The position numbers and the translations under genes are program-made. The notes below the pieces were generated by a model. The model was not told the DNA's origin. It saw nothing but the letters and a program-made list of their open reading frames with translations, and searched no databases. Of a DNA stretch of 45,222 nucleotides, positions 18,313-27,100 are shown in pieces (the stretch's first letter is position 1; the number at the start of each line of letters is the position of its first letter). This stretch comes from CAZLMW01 sp964560875 (lineage in GTDB: Bacteria > Myxococcota_A > UBA9042): the NCBI GenBank assembly GCA_964560875.1, contig CAZLMW010000060.1, forward strand, positions 1 to 45,222, in the 5' to 3' direction.

Positions 18313-18332
18313 AGCTTACGCATCCGTAAGCT
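18313..18332. promoter_or_regulatory. Operator copy 3 (probable TetR site, desaturase side)
   Basis: AGCTTACG, spacer CATC, CGTAAGCT: a perfect 20-bp palindrome with the same TTACG-N4-CGTAA core as copy 1. Its centre is 60 bp from that of copy 1 and its end is 65 bp before the desaturase ATG. Confidence 0.7.
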
Positions 18333-18397
18333 CTGTCTGAACCCGGCTAAACGCCACACTGAACGACCTTCGGCCGCTCGGCCACCCGGAATCTGCC

Positions 18398-19219
18398 ATG
18401 TATCTTCTCCTGTGTTTCGCTGTCTTCGTCGCGGCGGTTCTCGTCAACACCGCGATGATCTCTGTCGGCTATCACCGCGGTCTCGCGCATCGCGCCATCC
18501 GCTGGAGCCCCCGCGTCGAGCGCTTCGTCGCCACCTACGGCATCTGGTTCACCGGCCTCGACCCCAAGGGCTGGGTGTGCATGCACCGGATGCACCATGC
18601 CTTCTCGGACACCCCCCGCGATCCGCACAGCCCCGCCAATCTCGGCAAGTTCGGGGTGCTGATTGGCCAGCTCAAATCCTACGAACGGATTCTCGTCGGC
18701 CTCGCTCGTGGCAATACCGAATACACGCGCCACGTGACCGACCTCGAATTCCCGGTGAACTGGCTCAACCGCAGGCGCATGTGGCTGGCGCCCTACCTGT
18801 TCCACATCGCGCTATCGGTGGTCTTCGCGATGTTCACCGACATGTGGCTGCTCGCCGCGGCGTACTACTTCGGCATCATGAGTCACCCGGTCGAGGGCTG
18901 GATCGTCAATGCGTTCGGCCACTCGGTCGGCGACCGCAACTGGGACACGCCTGACGACTCCACCAACAACCTCTTTGCCGCTTGGGCGATCCTCGGCGAA
19001 GGGCTGCAGAACAATCACCATCGTTACCCGTCGTCCGCGCGCTTCTCGTACCGCCCGCACGAGCCGGACGGCGGCTGGCGACTGGTTCAGCTGTTCGAGA
19101 AGCTCGGCTGGCTGACCGTCGACACCGGCAAGCTGATCCCCGAGTGGAACGAAGACGGCACCGGCGCTCCAGTGACGCCCAAGACAACGCCCAGCCGGAC
19201 CCATCGTCGCGCGGCCTAG
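18398..19219 (+). CDS. Acyl-CoA/fatty acid desaturase (delta-9 type)
   Basis: This membrane di-iron enzyme of 273 residues introduces a double bond into saturated acyl chains. The three histidine boxes are present: HRGLAH (about 28-33), HRMHH (about 63-67) and NNHHRYP (about 206-212). Hydrophobic hairpins lie at the N-terminus and around WLAPYLFHIALSVVFAMFTDMWLLAAAYYFG. It is of the short stearoyl-CoA-desaturase class without a cytochrome b5 domain, so it needs an outside electron donor. ATG 18398 is preceded by GGAA. The upstream palindromes and divergent TetR gene point to control by fatty acid or acyl-CoA status. Confidence 0.95.
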   Translation: MYLLLCFAVFVAAVLVNTAMISVGYHRGLAHRAIRWSPRVERFVATYGIWFTGLDPKGWVCMHRMHHAFSDTPRDPHSPANLGKFGVLIGQLKSYERILVGLARGNTEYTRHVTDLEFPVNWLNRRRMWLAPYLFHIALSVVFAMFTDMWLLAAAYYFGIMSHPVEGWIVNAFGHSVGDRNWDTPDDSTNNLFAAWAILGEGLQNNHHRYPSSARFSYRPHEPDGGWRLVQLFEKLGWLTVDTGKLIPEWNEDGTGAPVTPKTTPSRTHRRAA

Positions 19220-19262
19220 CCCTAGCAGCAGCAGAACCGGCAACGCGTCCGACTGGCTGGCG

Positions 19263-19484
19263 TCACGGCCAGTTCGAGTTCATTCCGAGGGCCTGACCGA
19301 GGTGCTCTTCGCACAGCGCTTCGGGGTCGCCGCTATCGTCGCGTTCCTTTTCGCAGTCGGCACAGGTCCCGGACTCGTCGTACACGCGATCGGCACGCAG
19401 CTTGGCGAACCCCTCCACTACCCGCATATCGCCGCGTTCGAGGGTGCGCTCATCGATCCAGGATGGGGCCTTCTTGTCGCTCAT
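19263..19484 (-). CDS. Small Cys/His protein, possible independent gene
   Basis: An ATG at 19484 opens a 73-residue frame that is the tail of the longer reading above. It is acidic and hydrophilic and has a zinc-knuckle-like pattern CADC-x13-CEEH near residues 48-66. The sequence before this ATG in the same frame belongs to the decayed spermidine-synthase-like gene. The tail does not resemble that family, so this may be the original gene and the fusion an accident. The ribosome site is weak (AAGG). Family unknown. Confidence 0.4.
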   Translation of the reverse strand: MSDKKAPSWIDERTLERGDMRVVEGFAKLRADRVYDESGTCADCEKERDDSGDPEALCEEHLGQALGMNSNWP

Positions 19485-20057
19485 GCCTTGAGTATGCAAG
19501 GACCGCCAAATACTTACATCGTCTCCAGTGCAACGAGACACTTGGGTGTTCATCAGGATGAAGTCGAACTTCGCGTCCGGGTTGCGCACCAACCACCGGC
19601 GACCGTCGTCAAACACGACCTTGGTGCGCTTGTCGGTCAGGACAGGCGCGTTGACGGGGTAGCGCTTGATGGCTTCGACGTAGCCATGGTTGATCTCGAC
19701 GATCGTGAGCTTCTTGACGCGTTCGTAGTCGACGAGGACCCGCGCCCACGAGCCCGATGACAGGCCGAGGGCCATCGTTCGCAGCAGGCGACGCAAGGCC
19801 AGGAAGCCGATTGGCCCGCCAACAAGCGCGATCCCGATCCGCATCATGAGCATGTCGGCGACCGGCTCACCGCCGTAGCTGGGTCGGTAGCTCGAGGCCC
19901 AGTTGAGCTGCGCGGCAACCGCTGTAATCGCCCCACACACCGCGACGAACACGTGCGACCGTGCCGACGCAGCAGCCGTCAATGCGCCGCCCGGGATATC
20001 GTCAGGCGCGTTTGGTGCCGCCGAGCTTTCGGCGTTTTCGCCAGCAGATACGGTCAC
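19263..20057 (-). CDS. Internally deleted spermidine-synthase-like protein with a foreign C-terminal tail
   Basis: One open frame of 264 residues starts at GTG 20057. Residues 30-52 and about 70-95 are two membrane segments. Then comes GLSSGSWARVLVDYERV, TIVEINHGYVEAI and VVFDDGRRWLVRNPDAKFDFILMNT. That is the SAM-binding core of membrane-anchored spermidine-synthase-like proteins (glycine loop, acidic EIN, DDGRRW). Family members usually have seven or more membrane segments and continue for well over 100 residues after this core. Here the loops between the membrane part and the core, and all that follows the NT motif, are missing. The last 73 residues are unrelated and have their own possible start (see the next entry). 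It is best read as a decayed gene fused by read-through. Function is doubtful. Confidence 0.55.
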   Translation of the reverse strand: MTVSAGENAESSAAPNAPDDIPGGALTAAASARSHVFVAVCGAITAVAAQLNWASSYRPSYGGEPVADMLMMRIGIALVGGPIGFLALRRLLRTMALGLSSGSWARVLVDYERVKKLTIVEINHGYVEAIKRYPVNAPVLTDKRTKVVFDDGRRWLVRNPDAKFDFILMNTQVSRCTGDDVSIWRSLHTQGMSDKKAPSWIDERTLERGDMRVVEGFAKLRADRVYDESGTCADCEKERDDSGDPEALCEEHLGQALGMNSNWP

Positions 20058-21031
20058 GTCAGTCCGATCAGGTCCGGCGCGTTATACGTCGGTGAGGAAG
20101 CGCAGGGCATCGCGGCGAATCGTGCCGCGGCGTCCACGTGGGCGAAGTGCGACGCATCGGACATGGTGACGAGCTCCGAGCCGGGGATCTGCTCTCGGAA
20201 GACCTCGCCGAAGCGGGGCGGGACCATCGGGTCGCGATCGGCATAGACGAGCTGGAGCGGGATCGGAAAGGCCTGTCCGCGTTGCTTTCGCTCCGTCAGC
20301 CCGGCCTGGAACGCGCGCATCGGACGCGGATGCATCGTCTCGCCGAGGTACTTGACCAGCACCTGCGCGCCGTCGCGATCGGCGAGGACGTCGCCGTATT
20401 CGTGGGCTTCTTCGAGCGATTTGAGGTGCTCGTCGTAGTAGTGGACGTTGCGAAACACCCAGCGCAGCGGATCGCGACGGATCAAGGACCGAAGCAGGGC
20501 GTGGGCTCCCGGGACGGCCAGGATCGCGGCCAGCGCATCGAGTCGCAGTTCGGGCACGCCGGGCGAGTGCAGGTTGAGCAAGCGGCTCATGGCGCCCGGA
20601 TCGTCCAACGCCAGGGTCATGCAGAGGTAGCCGCCCATCGAGTTGCCGATCGTCGGACAGCCGCGGATATCCAGGGCCGCTTGAACCTCGCCGATGAGGG
20701 TCGCCAACGCGGTCGGGGAGTACGGTCGGTCGATGTTCCGCGTGGTTCGCCCTGCGCCCGGCAGATCGAGGGCAAAGCACGTGAAATGCTCGCCGAGGTG
20801 GGCGAATGCGTAGCGCCACGAGTAGCTGCTCGTCATCAGGCCGTGCACGAGGTAGAGCGGCGGTCCCTTGCCGTAGCGACGAACGTGCACGTCGATCGCG
20901 CCGAACGATGCGCTCTGCATGGGCAACGTCAGGCACTCGGCGTCGTGAAAGACATGGGGAATCGGCGGCACAGCCGGCAACGCGTCAAAGCGTCCGCGCA
21001 CAAAGGGCTTCGAGGGGACGTGGGGTTGCAT
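20054..21031 (-). CDS. Alpha/beta hydrolase with an apparent C-terminal frameshift
   Basis: The 325-residue hydrolase has the oxyanion segment LVHGLMTSSYSWRYA, the nucleophile elbow GNSMGGY (Ser), an acid in VYADRDPMVPP (Asp) and the catalytic His in SHFAHVD. All triad residues are present, so it may be an active esterase, lipase or haloperoxidase-like enzyme; the substrate is unknown. After DAAARFAA the frame continues as an unlikely Pro/Ser-rich tail to 20054. In the neighbouring frame the bases from about 20108 down to 20082 read DALRFLTDV then a stop, the normal ending of this family. One extra base near 20110 therefore seems to have shifted the frame. The resulting overlap with the next gene is probably artificial. 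No Shine-Dalgarno is seen before ATG 21031. Confidence 0.85.
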   Translation of the reverse strand: MQPHVPSKPFVRGRFDALPAVPPIPHVFHDAECLTLPMQSASFGAIDVHVRRYGKGPPLYLVHGLMTSSYSWRYAFAHLGEHFTCFALDLPGAGRTTRNIDRPYSPTALATLIGEVQAALDIRGCPTIGNSMGGYLCMTLALDDPGAMSRLLNLHSPGVPELRLDALAAILAVPGAHALLRSLIRRDPLRWVFRNVHYYDEHLKSLEEAHEYGDVLADRDGAQVLVKYLGETMHPRPMRAFQAGLTERKQRGQAFPIPLQLVYADRDPMVPPRFGEVFREQIPGSELVTMSDASHFAHVDAAARFAAMPCASSPTYNAPDLIGLT

Positions 21032-21103
21032 GGCAGGAGGTTGTCACACGCCGCGGCGGCCTGTACATGGCCGTTCAGGTGGCCCCGATCGGAGGTACTT
21101 CGG

Positions 21104-21940
21104 ATGTTTGAACCCACGAACCGTCGCGCTGTCGCACACGCCGCAGTCGCGATCACGCTCATCGTCGCGACCACAACGCTGTTGGGCGGCTGCATGCGCT
21201 CTTCGGTCGTCAACCGCGACCAGCTCATCCTGATGTCGACCCAAAAGGAGATGGAGCTTGGCACCAAGGCGTTCGCCGAAACGCTCAAGAAAGAGCCGCA
21301 GTGCACCAACGCCGCGGCCGCCGCCCATCTTCGCGGGATCGGGACGCAGATCGCGCAGGTCTCCCACAAACCCGGTTGGGCGTGGGACTTCCGCCTGCTC
21401 AAGAAGCCGATCCTCAACGCCTTTGCCCTGCCCGGTGGTAAAGTCGCGGTGTTCGCGGCGCTGTACAAACCGTTGCAGAACGAGGCGTCGCTCGCGGCTG
21501 TCATGGGGCACGAGGTGGCACACGCAATCGCCCGCCACGGCGCCGAGCGCATCAGCCGCACGATGATGGTCAACGCAGGCCTCAAAGCTGCGCAGGTCGC
21601 GGTCGAGGATCCCAAGCAGCACGACCAGATCTTCGGCGCGCTCGGTCTCGGAGCCCATGTCGGCCTGATGCTGCCGTTCTCGCGCGAGATGGAGCTCGAG
21701 GCGGACGGAATCGGCCTGATGTACATGGCGAAAGCCGGCTACGACCCCAACGAGGCCATCGCCTTCTGGCAGCGCTTTGGCAAGCTGACCGGCCAGCAGG
21801 TTGAGCTGCTTTCCACCCACCCGGCGAGCCCGACCCGCGTCGCGAACCTCCGCAAGCTGATGCCCAAGGCGATGGCGCTGTACAATCAAAGCGCAAAACG
21901 AGGCAAAGGGCGTCCGCTCGCGGTGCCATCGTGTCCGTAG
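21104..21940 (+). CDS. M48 family metallopeptidase, lipoprotein
   Basis: The 278-residue periplasmic zinc protease has a lipoprotein signal (hydrophobic 10-28, lipobox LGGC, Cys30). The zinc motif is HEVAH in MGHEVAHAIARHGAER (His136, His140), and the third ligand Glu lies in MELEADGIGLMYMAKAGYDP (about 199). This is the layout of the BepA/LoiP/YcaL group, which handles outer-membrane protein folding and turnover. The final segment STHPASPTRVANL is the family's substrate-binding His region. ATG 21104 follows GGAGG at 21091-21095. It is divergent from the hydrolase (72 bp) and 64 bp before the MORN-like lipoprotein. Confidence 0.93.
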   Translation: MFEPTNRRAVAHAAVAITLIVATTTLLGGCMRSSVVNRDQLILMSTQKEMELGTKAFAETLKKEPQCTNAAAAAHLRGIGTQIAQVSHKPGWAWDFRLLKKPILNAFALPGGKVAVFAALYKPLQNEASLAAVMGHEVAHAIARHGAERISRTMMVNAGLKAAQVAVEDPKQHDQIFGALGLGAHVGLMLPFSREMELEADGIGLMYMAKAGYDPNEAIAFWQRFGKLTGQQVELLSTHPASPTRVANLRKLMPKAMALYNQSAKRGKGRPLAVPSCP

Positions 21941-22004
21941 ACCGTTTCTCGCCAACCGGGCGGGAAGCGACGAAACTTGTCATGTCCTCGTTTACGGAGG
22001 AGCA

Positions 22005-23354
22005 ATGAACATCTTGGATATGCATCGTTTTTCGGTCACGTCGCCCGTCTTATTTGCGACCGCGTTTTTGGTGGTTGGATGCGTCGGTGGGCGATCTGGC
22101 GGCGGCGGGTTCGCGCCCAACCCGGTTGGGACAGTCACGGACACGGCCGGCTCCAGCGACGTGCAATACGGCACCGACGCGGGGTCGACAGATGGCGACG
22201 CGGGGACCACGACGGCGGCAGACGGGGGCGCGGCTCAGACGGGCGACGACGCGTCCACGGCGGGTACGGACGCTGGTAGCGGCGCCGATACGGCGATTTC
22301 GATGGCCGATGTGCCGCCGCCCCAGGTCAAACAGACCGACACACCGAAGATCGACGCCATGTTCGTGCCCTGCCCAACCGACGGTGTCGCAAAAACCGCC
22401 AAGTCCGGCAGCGCCACGTCCACCTACGCGGTCAAACCCCAAGGCGACGGCTCCCTGCAGCTGCACGGGGCGTTCAAGCTCGTCTGGCCCGGTTCGCTCA
22501 ACGTCGAGGGGTGCGCCAAGGACAACAAGCTCGTCGGCAAGCTCACGTACACGTACAGCACCGGCAAGGACTACGCGATCATTCACTACAACGCCGCTGG
22601 CGAGCTTCACGGGCCGAGCAAGTGGTGGCATTCCAACGGCAAGGTCAGCCAGGAGCGGATGTACGACGGCGGCAAGGACGTCGGTTGGTTCTACGAGTGG
22701 TCCTACCAGGGAAATAAAACCGCCGACGGGTGGTCGGACAGCAACGGCAAGCTGCAGGGCTTGTTCAAGACGTTTTATGGCGACGGCAAGCCGGACACGG
22801 TTGGCTATTACCTCGATGACAAGCTGCACGGGCCGTACATCCGGCGCTGGGCGACCGGTCCCTTGCGGTACACGGGCGCGTACAAGAGCGGTAAGGCTGT
22901 GGGCCTGCACCGGCAATACAGCTACAGCGGCAAGATCGCCGGCAGCACCGTCTACAAGGATGGAACCGGGTCGATGTCCGCCAAGTTCGACAACGGCAAG
23001 CCCTGGTTCACCCGCGAATTCAAGAACAGCAAGATCCACGGCAAGCAAGTCGGCTTTCACAGCAACGGCCAAAAGGCCTGGGAAGGCGCCTACACCGACG
23101 GTACGGGCGCCGGGACATGGTGGTACGACAACGGCAAGAAGCAGTACGAGGCCCAGTTCAAGGACGGCCAGTACGACGGTGAGTATCGGGCGTGGAACAA
23201 GGACGGAACCAAGGCCTACGAGGGGCCCATGGCCGCAGGACAGCGCCACGGCACCTGGACGTACTTCAAGAATGACGTGAAGACGCAGGTGATCTGCTGG
23301 ATTCGGAGCCGCCCAGTGCTCGCCACATCCTGCGATTGGGGCATGTTGCAGTGA
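22005..23354 (+). CDS. Lipoprotein with MORN-variant (YwqK-like) repeats
   Basis: The 449-residue surface or periplasmic protein has a lipoprotein signal with Cys at about residue 26 (lipobox VVGC). A Gly/Thr/Asp/Ala-rich linker runs to about residue 110. From about 150 to 430 there are roughly ten beta-hairpin repeats of the type 'W-x-x-x-G-K-x-x-x-E/x-x-Y-K-x-G-K-x-x-G', such as WHSNGKVSQERMYDGGKDVG and WWYDNGKKQYEAQFKDGQYDG. These fit the MORN_2/YwqK family (known from so-called YwqK antitoxins and phosphoinositide-type repeat proteins). No enzyme motif is seen. ATG 22005 follows GGAGG. Its stop overlaps the GTG of the kinase gene (GTGA), so the two are co-translated. Confidence 0.88.
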   Translation: MNILDMHRFSVTSPVLFATAFLVVGCVGGRSGGGGFAPNPVGTVTDTAGSSDVQYGTDAGSTDGDAGTTTAADGGAAQTGDDASTAGTDAGSGADTAISMADVPPPQVKQTDTPKIDAMFVPCPTDGVAKTAKSGSATSTYAVKPQGDGSLQLHGAFKLVWPGSLNVEGCAKDNKLVGKLTYTYSTGKDYAIIHYNAAGELHGPSKWWHSNGKVSQERMYDGGKDVGWFYEWSYQGNKTADGWSDSNGKLQGLFKTFYGDGKPDTVGYYLDDKLHGPYIRRWATGPLRYTGAYKSGKAVGLHRQYSYSGKIAGSTVYKDGTGSMSAKFDNGKPWFTREFKNSKIHGKQVGFHSNGQKAWEGAYTDGTGAGTWWYDNGKKQYEAQFKDGQYDGEYRAWNKDGTKAYEGPMAAGQRHGTWTYFKNDVKTQVICWIRSRPVLATSCDWGMLQ

Positions 23355-24094
23355 CCGCCATCGGGCAACCTGACCGCGCTCCCGAGTCTTCCGGGCCGTT
23401 TACGCTTGTGGTCGACATCGGCGGGACCGGTACCAAGTGCATCATCGCCGACGCTTCCGGCGCCGCTGTGACCGAACGCACGCGCCTGTTGACTCCCAAG
23501 CCCGCCACGGCCGATGCGCTGCTTGATGTGATCGGCGAGCTGGTTGCCCTGCAAACGCGCGTTTTCGATCGCGTATCCGTCGGATTCCCCGGGGTTGTGC
23601 GCCACGGTGTCGCGTTCAACGCGCCCAACCTCGGCAGCGATCACTGGCGGGGTGTCGACATCGCCGGCCGCATCGAGGCGCTGACAGGCAAGCCGACGCG
23701 GGTTCTCAACGACGCGGAGCTGCAGGGATACGGCGTGATCGAAGGCCGCGGGGTCGAGCTTGTCCTGACCCTTGGCACCGGCATGGGGGTCGGCCTGTAT
23801 ACCGATGGCCACCTCGTGCCCAACCTCGAGTTGGGTCACCACCCGTTCGAGAAAGGCCAGACGTACGAAGACCGGGTGAGCGACGCCGAACGCAAGCGCA
23901 TCGGCAATGGCAAGTGGCGCCGCCGTGTCGCGCGGGCCCTGGCGCAGATCGACCCCATCTTCAATCCCGATGTCGTTTGGGTCGGTGGTGGCAACGCCAA
24001 GAAGCTGCGCGCCGAGGAGCTGCCGAGCAACGTGCGGACCTTCGTCAATGTCGACGGGATGACCGGCGGCGTGCGGTTGTGGGGCCTGAGCTGA
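23351..24094 (+). CDS. ROK-family sugar kinase, polyphosphate glucokinase-like
   Basis: The 247-residue actin-fold kinase opens with the phosphate loop VVDIGGTGTKCII (DIGGT). It continues with SVGFPGVV, the catalytic Asp in RVLNDAELQGYG, the adenosine motif VLTLGTGMGVGLY, and PNLELGHHPF. It lacks the Cys-rich zinc site of classic ROK repressors/kinases. Its length and the NDAELQGYG and ELGHHPF motifs resemble polyphosphate glucokinases (PpgK), which phosphorylate glucose using polyphosphate or ATP. Whether it uses polyphosphate cannot be read directly. The start is GTG 23351, overlapping the preceding stop. Convergent with the cytochrome gene. Confidence 0.88.
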   Translation: MTAIGQPDRAPESSGPFTLVVDIGGTGTKCIIADASGAAVTERTRLLTPKPATADALLDVIGELVALQTRVFDRVSVGFPGVVRHGVAFNAPNLGSDHWRGVDIAGRIEALTGKPTRVLNDAELQGYGVIEGRGVELVLTLGTGMGVGLYTDGHLVPNLELGHHPFEKGQTYEDRVSDAERKRIGNGKWRRRVARALAQIDPIFNPDVVWVGGGNAKKLRAEELPSNVRTFVNVDGMTGGVRLWGLS

Positions 24095-24103
24095 CCACCG
24101 TCG

Positions 24104-24149
24104 GACCGATCGTCAGCAACCGGAATCGTGCGGAACCTGACGACCGGTC
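24104..24149. terminator. Imperfect hairpin between convergent genes
   Basis: GACCGATCGTCAG (24104-24116) pairs with CTGACGACCGGTC (24137-24149), 12 of 13 positions, with a 20-nt loop. It lies between the kinase and cytochrome stop codons. No T-run is present. Confidence 0.4.
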
Positions 24150-24160
24150 GACGCCCTTTC

Positions 24161-27100
24161 TTACAGCGTGCGCAGGTAGGCCACGAGCGCGTCGAGCTGC
24201 TTTTCGGTCAGGTGGTCGGTCCGGCCCATCGTCTTGGCGGTCTGCTTCAACGCGTCCTTGAGCGTCTTTGCGCTGCCGTCGTGCAAGTACGGCGCCGTGT
24301 ACCAGAGACCTCGCAGCGTCGGCGTGTTGAACAGCACCTTCTCCGGCTTGTTGCCCTTGCCCGCGAAGATCTTCTGGACCTGGAGTTCGACGGGGGTGGC
24401 CGTGCCGACGTCGTGCTGGGCGCCATCGGTGGTCGCGGAGCCGGCGTGGCAGGTTGCGCACGCCACCTTCGGGTCGTTGAAGATCTTCTTGCCCTCAAGC
24501 TGCTGTGGCGTGAGGCCAGATTTGGGCACGTTCGGGTTGCGCGGCGGGACCAGACCGTCGCGAACGAAGGCCGTGAGCGCCTTGATCTCGTGGGGCATCA
24601 GGCCGGTGCCGCCCATGCGGTGGGTGGTGGCCATGATGTTGCCATCGAGCGTGAACTTGGTGCCCATCCAGTTGAACGGCGCGCTGTCCTTGAGGCGACC
24701 GGCGAGCGCGGGGGTCTGCCGCGGCCCTTCGGAGACGAACCAGACGTTCTTATCTTCGCGCCCGTCTTCGTGACACGTGGCGCACGCGAATCGATTCGAC
24801 GCGCTCAGCCGTGAGTTCAGCGCGTTGTGGAAGACCACGCGACCGAGGGCCGCCGTCTCGGGCAGCGGATCTTTGCCGAACTCAACCTGCTTGGCGTGCT
24901 GCATGAACAGCGGCTTCATCGGCTTCATCGCGGCGGTGGGCTTGAGCGGATCGACGAGCTTGGTCAGCGGGGTGAGGTCGATCTCGCTGACGGTGAACGC
25001 GGTCGCGTTGTGAACGTAAGCCTTCAAACCATCGGGCGCGATAACGATCGATTTCGGCCCGGTACCCACGGCAATGTCGGCGAGCGGCCACTGCATCGGG
25101 TCGGGGGCGGCGGTGTTGACCACCATCACGTTGTTGGTGCCCATCGCGGTCACAAACGCCAGGGAGAGGGTCGGGTGGTGGGCGATGTCCGACGGCTGGT
25201 CAAAGCGTGACAGGAACGAACGACCCGTCTGCATATCCATAATCGGGAAGTGGCCCTTGGTCGGCATCGGCTTTTTCATCTTCGGATGCAGGCCGGTGAT
25301 GCAGATCTCGATAGGTCGCACGGGCACGGAGTGGCACGGTGGCGGCGGCTTGGGTCCGGGCGGGATGATCGTCTTGTTCGAGCAGGTGGAGCCGTATCCG
25401 GAGCGCCTGCAGACACGAATGACGATGGGCTTGGGCTTGGGCGGCGCCTTCACTTTGGGCTTGACGCCGGCGGCAGCGAGCACGTCCTTGGCGTCACCTG
25501 GGTTCAACAGCACGTGCGGGATCATCATCATCCCGTTTTCCGGGTGCATTCCCGCCTTCATGGCGCGGTGCGGCTTGCGGAACTTCACGTGGTTCTTGCC
25601 GCGGCACACCTTGACCGGGTTGTGCGGGCGCATCGGCGTGGGCTTGGGCTTGCTCTTCTTCATCACGGGCATGAGCGCGTTGCCCTTCGCCATGTCGTCG
25701 GCGTCGATGATCACGACCTCGCCGGTACCAAATGTGACGACTCCCTTGCCGTCGAGACCAACGGCGATGGACTGGGGAAGCTCGTGCAGCTCCTGGCGCG
25801 CGACCTCGGTGCCCGTCTTGACGTCGATGCCGATCACCGCGCGTTCGCCGAGCAGCGCAACGAGCAGGATCTTGTCACCGGGAGCCATGGCCATACCCAT
25901 CGGCTCGCGGCCGACCTGCCACTTGACGGCGCCGGTCATCGACGTGGCGTTGGCCGCCAGCTTCACGATCGCGTCGTCGTCGCGCACGGTGATGAAGACG
26001 GTTCCGTCCTTGGCGACGAGCACGTTTTCGGGGCGCCCACCCACTTTGAGCGTGTGCGAGGCGCCGAGTTTTGTGCGGTCCATCAAGACCAGCGCGCCGT
26101 TGTCCCGATCGACCACGTAGAGCCACTTGCCGCCGAACGCCATCGTGCTGCTCGTGTAGGAAGCGTGGGGCGCGGACTTGGTGAGCATTCGCGGCGTTCG
26201 CGGCAGGGCGAGCGGCGACTTGGGGTCGATCTTGTCAAAGTCGGGGGCGAGCACCGACTTGGTTTTGCAGTCCTTGGCGCAGTTATCAAAGCTCTCGCCT
26301 TCGTCGCAGAAGCCGTCGCCACACACGATCGCGAGGTCGACGCAGCCGCCTTGTTTGCATTCCTGGAGGTTGCCGTTGCAGGTCTTGACCAAGGTTTTCT
26401 TGGTGCCGCTTGCGTCGCATTTCATCACGGTCAGGGCGTCACAGAATGTCTCGCTCGGTGCGCAGTGCTTGGTCGTGCACGCACCGTTGAAGCACGTCTC
26501 ACCGGCGGCGCACGGCGTCTTCTGCCAGCCGCTGTGGTCGGGCTTGCAGGTCGCGACCGCGTCACCGTCGCAGGTCTTGGTCAGGGCGGGGCACACTTTC
26601 GGGACGCAAGCACCGCCCAGGCATGCGCGCGCTTGTCCATCGGCGCCGGCTTTTTCGCAGTCGTCAGCGAGCGTCTTGGTCATCCCATCGGCGCCGCACG
26701 AGAACACGCGATCGCCTTCGCAAACCGTCTTGCCAGCGGGGCAGATCTGAGCCACGCAGCCGGCTTGAGTGGTTGCCGTCGCGTCGACGCAGATCTCGTC
26801 CATGGCGCACACGATCTTGTGCCACTCGTTGGTCTCGACGCACGCGACGAGAGCGTTGCCGACGCACTTGGCTTCACCGACGGTGCATGTCTGCTCGATG
26901 CACTGCCCGCCGGCGCAGGTGGTCTTGCCCGCGCAGGCGTCGACAGCCACCCAGCGGGTTCCACGCGCGCTACAACGCGTGATTGCGAGGCCGTCACAGC
27001 CCATCGCGCCCGGCTTGCAGATCACATCCGAGCAAGCGCCGTCGTCGCACAGCTGGTCGGTCCCGCAGGCGGCCATTTGCCAGCGACTGTCGGCGCCGCA

